Of a stretch of DNA of 64,000 nucleotides, positions 44,225 to 53,040 are shown one piece after another. Both the position numbers and the translations under genes were made by a program. The DNA is taken from contig NZ_OZ257125.1 of the NCBI RefSeq assembly GCF_965279055.1, positions 930,001 to 994,000 on the forward strand. The letters run 5' to 3'. This DNA comes from Hydrocarboniphaga sp965279055 (lineage in GTDB: Bacteria; Pseudomonadota; Gammaproteobacteria; Nevskiales; Nevskiaceae). Every line of letters starts with the position of its first letter. The first letter of the stretch is position 1. The notes below the pieces were generated by a model. The model ran no database searches and was not told where the DNA came from. It worked only from the letters and a program-made list of their open reading frames with translations.

Positions 44225-44524
44225 TCAGTGGTAGTCGTTTTCTCGTGCGTGGCGTACCGCGAGGACAGTGAGCAGATCGTCGCCCTCGATCTCATACAGG
44301 GCCACATATCCGGAGTTACCAAAGCTGATCAGCAACTCGCGAAGGAATGGGTTATCCGCCCTTGCCTTACGACATGCGAATGGAAACTCCTGAATGAGTT
44401 CCCAGGCCTTGTCTATCTTCTCTAGCGCTCGGCGTGCCGCCAAGACGTCGCGCTCAGCAAGGAATGAAAAAAGCTGCTCAAGATCTTCTTGGGCGGCTGC
44501 AGTGAAACGTATCCGTCGAGTCAT
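44225..44524 (-). CDS. ParE/RelE-superfamily toxin
   Basis: A 99-residue toxin of the ParE/RelE fold: RRIRFTAAAQEDLEQLFSFL at the start, the helix ALEKIDKAWELIQEFPFACR, then GYVALYEIEGDDLLTVLAVRHAREND at the end. ParE-type toxins poison gyrase; RelE-type toxins cleave mRNA at the ribosome; the C-terminal RHARENDYH favours the ParE side. It follows its antitoxin by 20 bp. Confidence 0.88.
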   Translation of the reverse strand: MTRRIRFTAAAQEDLEQLFSFLAERDVLAARRALEKIDKAWELIQEFPFACRKARADNPFLRELLISFGNSGYVALYEIEGDDLLTVLAVRHARENDYH

Positions 44525-44544
44525 CAGCGGTGCAGCTGCTTTTG

Positions 44545-44808
44545 CTACCTTTGCTCTGCTTTCTTCAGGATACTGCGGAGTGAGTCCATGACTTCGGTCT
44601 GACTGGCATACGTGCCACTGGCGCGAGCTTCATCGCGCGCGGCCAGCCCACGTTCAATGAACTGACGTTGCATCTGACGCTGCTCGATCTGGCTCCGCAA
44701 CGACTCTTCGACGAAGTTCGATAGCGTTTCGCCTTCATGCAGCACGTTCTCCGCCGCTTTGCGAAGGTCGGGCGTGACCCTGAGAGAGGGAATGGTTGCA
44801 GACTTCAT
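44545..44808 (-). CDS. Ribbon-helix-helix antitoxin partner of ParE-like toxin
   Basis: An 87-residue protein. The N-terminal ATIPSLRVTPDLRKAAENVL with ETLSNFVEESLRSQI is a ribbon-helix-helix DNA-binding domain; the C-terminal GLAARDEARASGTYASQTEVMDSL is the toxin-binding tail seen in ParD-like partners. Antitoxin first, toxin second is the usual order. The pair probably helps keep the island in the population. Confidence 0.85.
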   Translation of the reverse strand: MKSATIPSLRVTPDLRKAAENVLHEGETLSNFVEESLRSQIEQRQMQRQFIERGLAARDEARASGTYASQTEVMDSLRSILKKAEQR

Positions 44809-44978
44809 TTCCTAGTCCTGTATCGCATTTGCGATGCAGTCTATCATGATGTGCTTGGGGAACACCTTCCGATTGAGCCGTTCGTTGAAGCATTTTGACC
44901 TGGCCACGGGTGGCTCATTTTCCGTGGTCGTTAGGTCCCTCGGTCGGCCAGGAAGTTATCTTCGTCACCTTCACGACC

Positions 44979-45299
44979 CGATTGCATCCACCCGTGATCT
45001 GAATGCGTCGAGGGACGCTTGAATCAGCCCCTCTAATTCCCGAGTGAACTCCATAGTTTGCTCGGATCGCCCGCGGGGCTTGTGGATGGGGGCGGGCGAG
45101 ATGCCGAGAATTCCCTGCCTCTGGCGAAGGAAATTGGCCGAACCATTTCCCAAATGCACTGGCAATCGCTTGCCCTATGTCGGCAGGCTCATGTGCGTAC
45201 TCGACTAGTAAGTGGATCGTCCGCCCTTCGCCGGTAGCATCGTAATCCGACCATGCGGTGAAGTAGATGGGATACGAAAGTTGATCGAGTTCGCCGGGA
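44979..45299 (-). pseudogene. Decayed coding region of unknown family
   Basis: On the reverse strand one frame reads protein-like text (LDQLSYPIYFTAWSDYDATG, then IHLLVEYAHEPADIGQAIAS) without a start, and another frame later reads EFTRELEGLIQASLDAFRSR. A shift between frames near 45070-45110 would join them. This looks like a frameshifted gene remnant. I do not recognise the family. Confidence 0.35.
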
Positions 45300-45301
45300 T
45301 G

Positions 45302-45514
45302 TCACTGAGCAAAGATCCGATTGTTCGCAGCTGCTGCGGCGGGGCACATCACTAAAAGGACAACTAAAAAGAAATATCACAAGGGTGGTAGATCGCTGAT
45401 CCAAGGCCAGACTCGCATCACCTCACGGGAAACCACCGCCGTGCCGACAGCGAATGTGAGGAGGAGCGCGATGACTAGCCAGCGGAGTGTCCATTTCTTC
45501 GAGATCATCATCAT
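45302..45514 (-). pseudogene. Small membrane protein with in-frame stop
   Basis: ATG at 45514 with ribosome site GAAGGTGATC opens MMMISKKWTLRWLVIALLLT, one membrane helix, then a TGA at 45377-45379. The same frame continues after that stop with YFFLVVLLVMCP, a second hydrophobic segment, to a TGA at 45302. A TGG to TGA change would explain the break. The remaining DNA from 45515 to 45783 holds nothing I can support. Confidence 0.4.
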
Positions 45515-45783
45515 GATCACCTTCGTGTGTCCCGATAGGTCGAGAGTTGATCGTTCGATCATTCAATTCTGATCTTTTATCGAGTTTGAAACGCCAGGTA
45601 GATACGGACAGCGACAGAGATCAGGATACTGTCGCTTTTCTATTCAAGATATAGAAGCGGACGACTCAACGGTTTGTGAAAAGACGACAAAAATCTCTAC
45701 ACGGTGACGTGAAAATACAACTGACGCCGAACGGGATGTGAGCAAGCCCTGAAGCCGAACGGAGCCATAAAAAGCACGGTGAA

Positions 45784-46149
45784 TTACATACTTATCGGAA
45801 TCTTGGAATCGGAGAGTTTGTTTGCACAAATTGCACATTCCGTGGCGGAAGGTAGCGCCGAGACGCGGGCCTTTTCGATAGGTCTACCGCAGACGGAGCA
45901 GTCGTTTCCTTGTCCAATACTGATCCGGGCCAATGCGCGCTCAATTTGTATCAGCTCCCATTCCGCCGATCGTTCGAGAGAGTCCAGCACCTCGTCGTTC
46001 TCACGCTGGACAGCCTGATCTGAGAAGTTTGCTTCTAGCGGGGTTTCTCCATGGTGTCTGTCGACTCGAATCCGGGTTAGGCGAGTCTGCAGTTCGGCAC
46101 GGGTTTTTAGGAGAAGGAGTTGGCGGCCGTTCGAATCTGAGTCATGCAT
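45784..46149 (-). CDS. TraR/DksA-family zinc-finger protein
   Basis: A 121-residue protein. A helical N-terminal part (LLLLKTRAELQTRLTRI...) leads to the four-Cys finger CSVCGRPI...ATECAIC typical of DksA/TraR proteins, which bind RNA polymerase in the secondary channel and change promoter response to ppGpp. ATG 46149 is chosen for the AGGAGATCC site. It follows the AhpD-like gene by 87 bp and is probably read from the same FNR-box promoter. Confidence 0.85.
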   Translation of the reverse strand: MHDSDSNGRQLLLLKTRAELQTRLTRIRVDRHHGETPLEANFSDQAVQRENDEVLDSLERSAEWELIQIERALARISIGQGNDCSVCGRPIEKARVSALPSATECAICANKLSDSKIPISM

Positions 46150-46236
46150 CGGATCTCCTGGTAGTGGCATCGGCGACGTACTGCGAGGTCAACTTAAGGG
46201 GGTCGCGTAGTTCTCGCTCAGCTGGCCTTGGGTTTT

Positions 46237-46617
46237 TTAGATCGAGCTCTCTACCTTGGGGAAGGTCATCTGCTCATAGGCGGTCAGTGCATCAGCCGCA
46301 TACATCAGCGAAGGTCCACCGCCCATATAAACAGCCATCCCGAGTGCTTCCTCAATCTCAAGTCGGGTGGCGCCATGACTGATCAGGGCCTGAACATGGA
46401 ATCCGATGCAGGCGTCGCACCGTGCGGCGACACCGAGGGCCAAAGCGATGAGTTCCTTCGTCTTTCCATCCAACTCTCCGCTTTGGGTTGCAGCACGAGC
46501 CATCGTGTTGAAGCCTGCCATCACTTCCGGAATATCGGCCCTCAAAATTTTGAGAGAACTCGATACGCTTCTTGTGATCTCTCGATAATCTTTGGCCATG
46601 ATGCTCATCCTGGTCAC
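46237..46617 (-). CDS. Carboxymuconolactone decarboxylase/AhpD-like protein
   Basis: A 126-residue CMD-domain protein. The core GELDGKTKELIALALGVAAR is followed by CDACIGFHVQAL, a CxxC with the proton-relay His of AhpD-like peroxidase/disulfide enzymes, and RLEIEEALGMAVYMGGGPSL. It probably reduces peroxides or disulfides in the cytoplasm. The FNR box lies 42 bp before its ATG. Confidence 0.88.
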   Translation of the reverse strand: MTRMSIMAKDYREITRSVSSSLKILRADIPEVMAGFNTMARAATQSGELDGKTKELIALALGVAARCDACIGFHVQALISHGATRLEIEEALGMAVYMGGGPSLMYAADALTAYEQMTFPKVESSI

Positions 46618-46659
46618 CCTTAGAGTGTTGAAGGCTGCATCGACGGGACATATCGGTCA

Positions 46660-46673
46660 TTGATCTCGATCAA
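46660..46673. promoter_or_regulatory. FNR/ANR box TTGATCTCGATCAA
   Basis: A perfect match to the TTGAT-N4-ATCAA consensus, 42 bp before the AhpD-like ATG on the reverse strand. Confidence 0.85.
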
Positions 46674-46809
46674 TTTGTACGCTGCCAAACGCAGGGGTGC
46701 GTAGGCAAGACATGCGTTCTGTGAACCCGTCACTGCCACGCAGCGGAAGGTATCGTTCGCACGCTACCAACGATCTGTTCGGACTCGCCTAAGCGATATC
46801 CCAGTTCGA

Positions 46810-46823
46810 TTGACCGGGATCAA
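46810..46823. promoter_or_regulatory. FNR/ANR box TTGACCGGGATCAA
   Basis: One half-site is TTGAC, the other perfect. It lies 53 bp before the start at 46877 and would drive the 46877-50808 gene run. Confidence 0.8.
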
Positions 46824-46876
46824 CGCCACGTGAGGGGGCCCCGAGCACACTGCTGAGCCTTGACAGGAGAAGTAGC

Positions 46877-47260
46877 GTGAGACGAACCAATCGCAAAAGT
46901 CTTCCGGGAAAAGTCGGCGCAAACGGAAGTGCTCAGCAACACCACCAGCCCGAAGCGTCGGCGACTATCGAAGGCGTGCGCCCGGTAACACGCGACGATC
47001 TCGATGCTCTCGGCGAGCTACGCAGCGAGCTGCAGTTCGCCGCCCATTTCTACAAGGAAGATCTCAAGGAGCGATGGGACAATGCCGAACGGCACTGGCA
47101 TGAGCTGCAGCAGAAGCTGAAATCAGTAGAGAACGCTGCCAGTGTTTCGCGCATCGAGATCGGCTTTGCTATTTCGATTCTCGTCACCTCGCTCCATGAC
47201 GCGTATTTGGAACTGCGTCGGGCAGTAGTTCAATCACAAACGAAGGAGACGACGACATGA
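46877..47260 (+). CDS. Hypothetical protein preceding a Usp gene
   Basis: A 127-residue protein, probably cytoplasmic. A basic, polar N-terminus (about 1-35) is followed by helices rich in Glu, Leu and His (DLDALGELRSELQFAAHFYK, ERHWHELQQKLKSVENAA) with coiled-coil character, and a more hydrophobic helix IGFAISILVTSLHDAYLELRR. No family recognised. Its stop overlaps the Usp start (ATGA), so the two are made together, which suggests a linked role. An FNR box precedes it. Confidence 0.6.
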   Translation: MRRTNRKSLPGKVGANGSAQQHHQPEASATIEGVRPVTRDDLDALGELRSELQFAAHFYKEDLKERWDNAERHWHELQQKLKSVENAASVSRIEIGFAISILVTSLHDAYLELRRAVVQSQTKETTT

Positions 47261-48162
47261 GCCAGTATCAGCGCATTTTGTTGATCGCTGATTCCGCGAT
47301 GCGGCGCACCGCGGCATTCGAGCAGGCGGCATGGCTTGCCAGACGTAGCGGCGCTGAACTCCACATGGCGATCTTCGATCGAAATGCCATCATCGCGGCG
47401 GCCGGGGAGATCAACTCTCGAGGCTACGCCGACGCCGAGTCGGCCTGGCTACAGCAGCGTCGTCGGTGGCTGTCGGACCAGGCTGCGGAACTGGCCGGTC
47501 TGGGAATCAGAACCCGATTCGAAGTGATCTGGGCGAAAGCGGCGGCGAAGCCGATCCTCGATCATGTCGCTGAAGTGGCGCCGGATATCGTGATCAAGGA
47601 CGGCCGCTACGAAAGTCATTTGCGTCGTTTGCTGTTCACTCCGCTGGACTGGCAGCTGCTTCGTCTTTGTCCCGTTCCGTTGATGTTCGCAAGTGAACTC
47701 AGCCATGTCGTGCCCAAACGGATCGTGGCGGCGGTCGACGCCAGCTACAGGACCGTCGAGCATGATGAGCTGAATCACCGCATCATCAAACAGGCACTGT
47801 CGTTGTCGATCCAGTGCGATGCCGAGTTGCATCTGGTCTATTCGATGGCGGGTCCGAACTCGATGATCGACGCCGATGGCAGTCGGGTCGGTGCGATAGG
47901 CGAGCTTTACGCCAGTCTCTTGCCGACGCACCAACGCAATTTTGAAGCGCTTGCCAAACTGCACAGCGTGCCCGAAGACCGACGTCACTTTCTCGACGGG
48001 CAGCCGGCCAAAACGCTGCCACGATTCGTACGTGCCGACCACAGTGATGTGCTGGTGCTCGGATCGACGCGTCACTCGATGCTGGACCGGTTCCTGATGG
48101 GCACCAACGCCGAAGCCATACTGGATGCTGCTCCGTGCTCAATCCTGGCGGTCAAATCATAA
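47257..48162 (+). CDS. Two-domain universal stress protein 1
   Basis: A 301-residue protein with two Usp domains. Domain 1 opens YQRILLIADSAMRRTAAFEQ; the middle has LLFTPLDWQLLRLCPVPLMF; domain 2 ends DVLVLGSTRHSMLDRFLMGT then APCSILAVKS, close to the Usp nucleotide-binding loop. Usp proteins aid survival in stress and anaerobic stasis. Two close paralogues lie at 50906 and 56720 and share the same motifs. Start overlaps the previous gene; 9-15 bp before the ATPase gene. Confidence 0.9.
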   Translation: MSQYQRILLIADSAMRRTAAFEQAAWLARRSGAELHMAIFDRNAIIAAAGEINSRGYADAESAWLQQRRRWLSDQAAELAGLGIRTRFEVIWAKAAAKPILDHVAEVAPDIVIKDGRYESHLRRLLFTPLDWQLLRLCPVPLMFASELSHVVPKRIVAAVDASYRTVEHDELNHRIIKQALSLSIQCDAELHLVYSMAGPNSMIDADGSRVGAIGELYASLLPTHQRNFEALAKLHSVPEDRRHFLDGQPAKTLPRFVRADHSDVLVLGSTRHSMLDRFLMGTNAEAILDAAPCSILAVKS

Positions 48163-48177
48163 CCGTCGGCGGTGACC

Positions 48178-50808
48178 ATGGACGCAGCGCGCGCCGACGC
48201 CGATCTGCCAGATCAGCAACAGGGACCGGACCCCGCATGGTATCTGCTGACGGTCGATGAATGCCTCGCTCGGCACGGAGTCGATGCCGGGCAGGGATTG
48301 AGCGAAGCCTCTGCGCTGGATCGCCGGGCCGCTTACGGTAGCAATCAGATCCCTGAAGCCGGACGTCTGACCGTCATCGGTTTGCTGTCCCGCCAGTTCA
48401 AGGAACCGATGGTCGTGCTGCTGCTGATCGCTGCGGTGCTGTCGGGGCTGATCGGCGAGGCCGTGGATACGCTGGCCATTCTGGTGATCGTCGCGCTCAA
48501 CGCGGGCTTTGGCTTCGCACAGAGTTGGCAGACCGATCGCGCGATCGATGCCTTGAAGCAATACTCCACGCCGTTGGCCAGCGTACGCCGTCAAGGCCGC
48601 GTTACGCGCATTCCGGCCGATCAGGTCGTGGTCGGCGACATCGTTGAAATGGAAGCGGGTGCGGTAGTACCGGCCGACCTGCGACTGATCGACGCGGCTC
48701 GATTCGTCTGCGACGAATCCATCCTGACCGGAGAATCGTTTGCCGTTGAGAAACGGCTGCCGCCGCTTGCCGCCGAAGCGCCGCTCCCCGAGCGCAGCAA
48801 CATGGCCTACAAGGGCAGCCTCGCGGTGAGCGGGCGTGCGACCGGCTTGGTCGTTGCAATCGGAACCGGCACGGAACTGGGCCGCATCGCCGAGTTGCTG
48901 CTGGTGGAGGGCGACGTGCGGACGGCCTTGCAGCGAAAGCTGGCTGCACTGGGGCGGCAGATAACCGGCGTGGTGATCGCCGTCGCGGTGCTGATGTTCG
49001 TCTATGGGTACGTCCTCGGCTACGAGCTGATTCCGCTGCTGATGAGCGCGCTTTCGCTGGCAGTGGCAGCAATACCAGAAGCGATGCCGGCAGTACTGAC
49101 GATGGCCTTCAGCCTGGGCGCCGCGCGAATGGCAAAGCAGCACGCGCTGGTCAAGCACTTGCCGGCGGTCGAGACACTGGGTTCGGTCACGCGTATCTGC
49201 TCCGACAAGACCGGTACCCTGACGCAGAATCGGATGAGCGTGCTGGAGACGTGGTCGGCGGTGGACCGTCAACGCCGGCATTCGCTCGACCTCGAGCAGA
49301 CGATGCGGCGCGTGATGGCGCTAAACAACGATGCCAGCCTGGGAGTCGGCGATGCGCCGCATACCGGAGATCCCACGGAGATAGCGCTGGCCATCGCCGC
49401 GGCAGCGAGCGGGCCGGGCCTGCGGCAGATCTGGCCTCGGGTGAGCGAACTGCCGTTCGACAGCCTGCGCCGGCGAATGCTCACCGTGCATCGCGGGGGG
49501 AGCGGCGAGTATCTGGCGTTGGTGAAGGGCGCTCCCGAGTCGGTGCTGCCGCTATGTAGAGACATCAATGTCGCTGCTTTCGAGACTCAGATGGCGCAGA
49601 TGGCGGAGCGGGGCGGGCGGATTCTGGCTTTTGCCCAGCGCAGCCTGAAGCAACTTCCCAGCGAACTGGGTGAGGTGGAACGGGACCTCGAGTTCATCGG
49701 TCTTGCGAGTCTGCTGGATCCACCGCGGGTCGAGGCGGCCAAGGCAGTAGACGATGCAGCTCGCGCCGGCATCCAGACGCTGATGGTGACCGGTGATCAC
49801 CCCAGCACCGCGGTGGCTATAGCGCGTTGCGTCGGCATCTCCACCGAGGCCGGAGTGCTGACTGGAACGCAGATCGGCTTGCTATCAGAGGCAGAGCTGC
49901 AGCAGCAACTGAGCAGCGTCCGTACTTTTGCACGCGTCAGTCCCGAGCAGAAAATTCGCATCGTCAAAGCTCTGCGTGCCTCGGGTGAGGTGGTCGCCGT
50001 AACCGGCGACGGCGTCAACGATGCGCCCGCATTGAAAGCAGCGGATATCGGTATCGCAATGGGGCGGGGGGGAACCGACGTCGCCCGACAGGCCGCGGAT
50101 CTCGTGCTACTCGACGACAACTTCGCGACGATCATTCCCGCCGTTCGCGAAGGCCGGCGGATCTACGCCAATATCCGGAAGTTCCTGAAGTACGCGCTCA
50201 CGACCAATACTGCCGAGCTGTTGACTCTCGCGCTTTCACCGGTATTAGGCTTGCCGCTCCCGCTGCTTCCGGTGCAAATCCTCTGGATCAACCTGGTATC
50301 GGATGGCTTGCCAGGCCTGGCTCTGGCGCGCGATCCGGTTGACGATGACGTGATGAAGGAGGCGCCACGGCGATCCGACGAGACGCTTTTTTCGAGCGGC
50401 CTCGGCGCTCACATTATCTGGATGGGCCTCTTCATGAGCGCGCTATTGCTCGCGGTTCATGCATGGTCGAACAGCCGCATGGACGCTCACGGCCCAAGCT
50501 TGGTGTTCACCGCACTGATATTCGCCGAGATGGCCCAGGTGCTGTCAATTCGCGCCGGCTGGCGCGTGGCGACTGGTCTTGAGTTGCTGCGTAATCGCAT
50601 TCTGCTAGTGGCGGTCGGCGTCATGTTGGTGTCGCAGATGATCCTGATCTACTGGGAACCGGCGAATCGATTGTTTTCGACGCAGCCCCTTTCAGCTCTC
50701 GAGTTGGGAATCGCCGTAGCCGTCGCCGCAGTCGTTTTTGGTGCATCAGAAATAGAGAAACTGGCGGTTCGCCGCAAGTGGCTATATCAGCGCCGCACTG
50801 CAGGCTGA
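48178..50808 (+). CDS. P-type cation ATPase, Ca2+-type (P2A-like)
   Basis: An 876-residue membrane pump. A cation-ATPase N domain precedes helices 1-2; the actuator has ILTGES; helix 4 has PEAMP; the phosphorylation site is DKTGT (Asp343); the hinge is GDGVNDAP (about 610-617). Helices 5 and 6 carry NTAE and NLVSD, the layout of the Ca2+ site of SERCA/PMR1-type pumps, so Ca2+ or Mn2+ export is likely. The ATG at 48178 is preferred to GTG six bases upstream. It follows a Usp gene, a pairing also known from low-oxygen loci. Confidence 0.92.
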   Translation: MDAARADADLPDQQQGPDPAWYLLTVDECLARHGVDAGQGLSEASALDRRAAYGSNQIPEAGRLTVIGLLSRQFKEPMVVLLLIAAVLSGLIGEAVDTLAILVIVALNAGFGFAQSWQTDRAIDALKQYSTPLASVRRQGRVTRIPADQVVVGDIVEMEAGAVVPADLRLIDAARFVCDESILTGESFAVEKRLPPLAAEAPLPERSNMAYKGSLAVSGRATGLVVAIGTGTELGRIAELLLVEGDVRTALQRKLAALGRQITGVVIAVAVLMFVYGYVLGYELIPLLMSALSLAVAAIPEAMPAVLTMAFSLGAARMAKQHALVKHLPAVETLGSVTRICSDKTGTLTQNRMSVLETWSAVDRQRRHSLDLEQTMRRVMALNNDASLGVGDAPHTGDPTEIALAIAAAASGPGLRQIWPRVSELPFDSLRRRMLTVHRGGSGEYLALVKGAPESVLPLCRDINVAAFETQMAQMAERGGRILAFAQRSLKQLPSELGEVERDLEFIGLASLLDPPRVEAAKAVDDAARAGIQTLMVTGDHPSTAVAIARCVGISTEAGVLTGTQIGLLSEAELQQQLSSVRTFARVSPEQKIRIVKALRASGEVVAVTGDGVNDAPALKAADIGIAMGRGGTDVARQAADLVLLDDNFATIIPAVREGRRIYANIRKFLKYALTTNTAELLTLALSPVLGLPLPLLPVQILWINLVSDGLPGLALARDPVDDDVMKEAPRRSDETLFSSGLGAHIIWMGLFMSALLLAVHAWSNSRMDAHGPSLVFTALIFAEMAQVLSIRAGWRVATGLELLRNRILLVAVGVMLVSQMILIYWEPANRLFSTQPLSALELGIAVAVAAVVFGASEIEKLAVRRKWLYQRRTAG

Positions 50809-50834
50809 AACGCAACGATCCTGTCTCAGTGAGA

Positions 50835-50848
50835 TTGACCTCAGTCAA
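50835..50848. promoter_or_regulatory. FNR/ANR box TTGACCTCAGTCAA with -10 CATAGT
   Basis: Palindromic TTGAC/GTCAA box 57 bp before the second Usp gene. CATAGT at 50871 starts 29.5 nt from the box centre, the class II activator distance. Confidence 0.78.
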
Positions 50849-50905
50849 GGCTGCCATGAACCCGGCGCTGCATAGTGCGTTACACCCGCCGATTCGGACG
50901 CACCG

Positions 50906-51811
50906 ATGGAAAACTACAAGCGCATCCTGCTAATTGCCGACCCGTCGATGCGGCGTACCGTGGCGTTCGAGCGTGCCGTGTGGCTCGCCCGTAGCAGCGG
51001 TGCGGCCTTGCACATTACGCTTTTCGACCGCAATCCCTTGATCAACCTTGCGGCACTGATCGACAAGGATCGCGCGCACGCCGCGATCGATGCCTGGTTG
51101 AACGAACGCCTCGTCTGGCTGCGCGGTGAAGCAGCCGAGCTCGAAAGCGACGGGCTGAAGGTCAGTACCGATGTGGTTTGGGCCGCCCCTGTCGAAGACG
51201 ACGTGTTGATGGCCATCGCCGACTACGATCCCGATCTGGTGGTCAAGGATGTGCACTACGAAAGCCGGGTGAAGCGCGTATTGCTGAAGCCGCTCGACTG
51301 GCAGCTGCTGCGGTCCTGCCCGGTGCCGTTGCTGTTCGCGCACACGTTCTCGCATGCAGTGCCGAGCCGGGTGCTGGCGGCAGTCGATGCGAGCTTGCCA
51401 TCGAAGGAGCAGAAGGCGATCAACCAGCGGGTCATCGAACGTGGGTTGTTCCTGGCGCGGCAGTGCAAATCAGAGTTTCATTTGCTGTATGCGTTTATCG
51501 GACCCTACACCCCGATGATGCCGATGGGACCGGCGGCTGCCTATTTGAGCGACTTCTACAGGTCGGTCGAGCCGGCCCATCGTCGCAACTTCACCGAACT
51601 GGCTGACGCTTACGGTGTGCCGATCGAGTGCCGGCATTTCATTAGCGGGCCGGCGGCGCAAACCATCGCCGATTTTGCTCGAGAAGATCACAGCGATGTG
51701 CTGGTGATTGGCACGCTGCGCCACGGTCTTGTCGATCGCATGCTGCTGGGCTCGACCGCCGAGGCGATCCTTGATCTGTCGCCCTGCGACGTGCTGGCGG
51801 TAAAAAACTGA
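50906..51811 (+). CDS. Two-domain universal stress protein 2
   Basis: A 301-residue paralogue of the 47257 protein: YKRILLIADPSMRRTVAFER at the start, VLLKPLDWQLLRSCPVPLLF in the middle, and DVLVIGTLRHGLVDRMLLGS with SPCDVLAVKN at the end. Same length and same spacing of motifs show a local duplication. It stands alone under its own FNR box and ends before the broken glgC, on the opposite strand. Confidence 0.9.
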   Translation: MENYKRILLIADPSMRRTVAFERAVWLARSSGAALHITLFDRNPLINLAALIDKDRAHAAIDAWLNERLVWLRGEAAELESDGLKVSTDVVWAAPVEDDVLMAIADYDPDLVVKDVHYESRVKRVLLKPLDWQLLRSCPVPLLFAHTFSHAVPSRVLAAVDASLPSKEQKAINQRVIERGLFLARQCKSEFHLLYAFIGPYTPMMPMGPAAAYLSDFYRSVEPAHRRNFTELADAYGVPIECRHFISGPAAQTIADFAREDHSDVLVIGTLRHGLVDRMLLGSTAEAILDLSPCDVLAVKN

Positions 51812-53040
51812 TCGTCGCCGTGATCGCAGGAATCAGCGCGTCATTCCGGGCCAACGGCCGGGCTCAACTGAAAGCGCCACAGCCATCCTACCGATAAGCG
51901 CATTCATCACGGTGTGAATGTGGGACTGAGAAGCCCCATCAAGAAGCAGACGTCAGTGCCGCAAGATCGGCCGCTGTCACAAGGGTTACGCCGTGATCCG
52001 TAACGTCGAAGCGGCTCTTATCCATCTCAGGATTAAACCCCACGACCATGCCGTCTGGGATGGAGCAACTACTTTCGACAATGACTTTTCTAAGCCGGCA
52101 ATTTCGCCCGACAGTGACGTCGCGAAGGATCACACTCTCTTCGATTTCTGTGCCCTCGTGAACGTGGACATTCGGAAACAACAGGGAGCTTCTTACGACG
52201 GCGCCGGAGACGATGCAGCCACCTGCAACCAGGGAATCCAATGCGTGCCCACGTCGCGTGTCTTCGTCGAACACGAACTTGGCGGGAGGCACCTGCTCTT
52301 GGTAGGTCCAGATCGGCCAGTTGCGGTCGTATAGATTGAGCGGTGGATCGACCTGTGCCAGCTCCAGATTGGCCTTCCAATAGCTGTCGATGGTGCCCAC
52401 GTCGCGCCAGTAGCCGCGTTGGTTGCCAAGCGGGTCGCGAAATGGATAGGCATAGACCCGATCGCCTGATGAAACCGCCGCCGGCAATACGTCGTAGCCA
52501 AAATCATGAGTCGAGCTGACGTTGGCGGCATCGGCGGACAACATTCTATCGAGATAATTCGCGTTGAACACATAGATGCCCATGGAAGCCAAGGCGGTGT
52601 CAGGACGGCCCGGGATACTGGCGGGGTGTCGAGGCTTCTCCTGAAAGCTGAGGACGCGACTATCTGAATCGGCTCCCATCACACCGAAAGCAGTCGCCTC
52701 GCCAATCGGGACCTCGATGCAGCCTACGGTAACATCGGCCAGGCTGCTGACGTGAAAGCCGAGCATCGCTCCATAATCCATCTTGTAGATGTGGTCTCCG
52801 CCCAGAATGAGCACGAACTGAGGAGCGTGCTGATGGATGATCTCGGTGTTCTGATGAATGGCGTCCGCGGTTCCTTTGTACCAATCGGACCCCGTGTGCT
52901 GCTGCGCCGGTAGGATCTCCACGAACTCGTTGAACTCCCGATGCAGAAAGCTCCATGACGCGCTGATGTGAGTGATCAACCCCTGTGCTTTGTATTGAGT
53001 CAGCACCCTACTCGACGAATGCCCGAGTTTCGACAGTTAG

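Noticed and set aside
43672..44322. 216-codon reverse frame over the tRNA fragment
   Set aside because: Contains antisense tRNA-Ser text (QDRRNRPLCRLS) and no domain; it starts and ends in other features.
45377..45379. In-frame TGA as a selenocysteine codon
   Set aside because: No SECIS-like hairpin is evident after it and the context is a membrane helix pair; a TGG to TGA mutation is simpler.
48172..50808. ATPase as a P1B copper/heavy-metal exporter
   Set aside because: No CPx motif or metal-binding N-terminal CxxC; the helix 4-6 residues (PEAMP, NTAE, NLVSD) fit Ca2+-type pumps.
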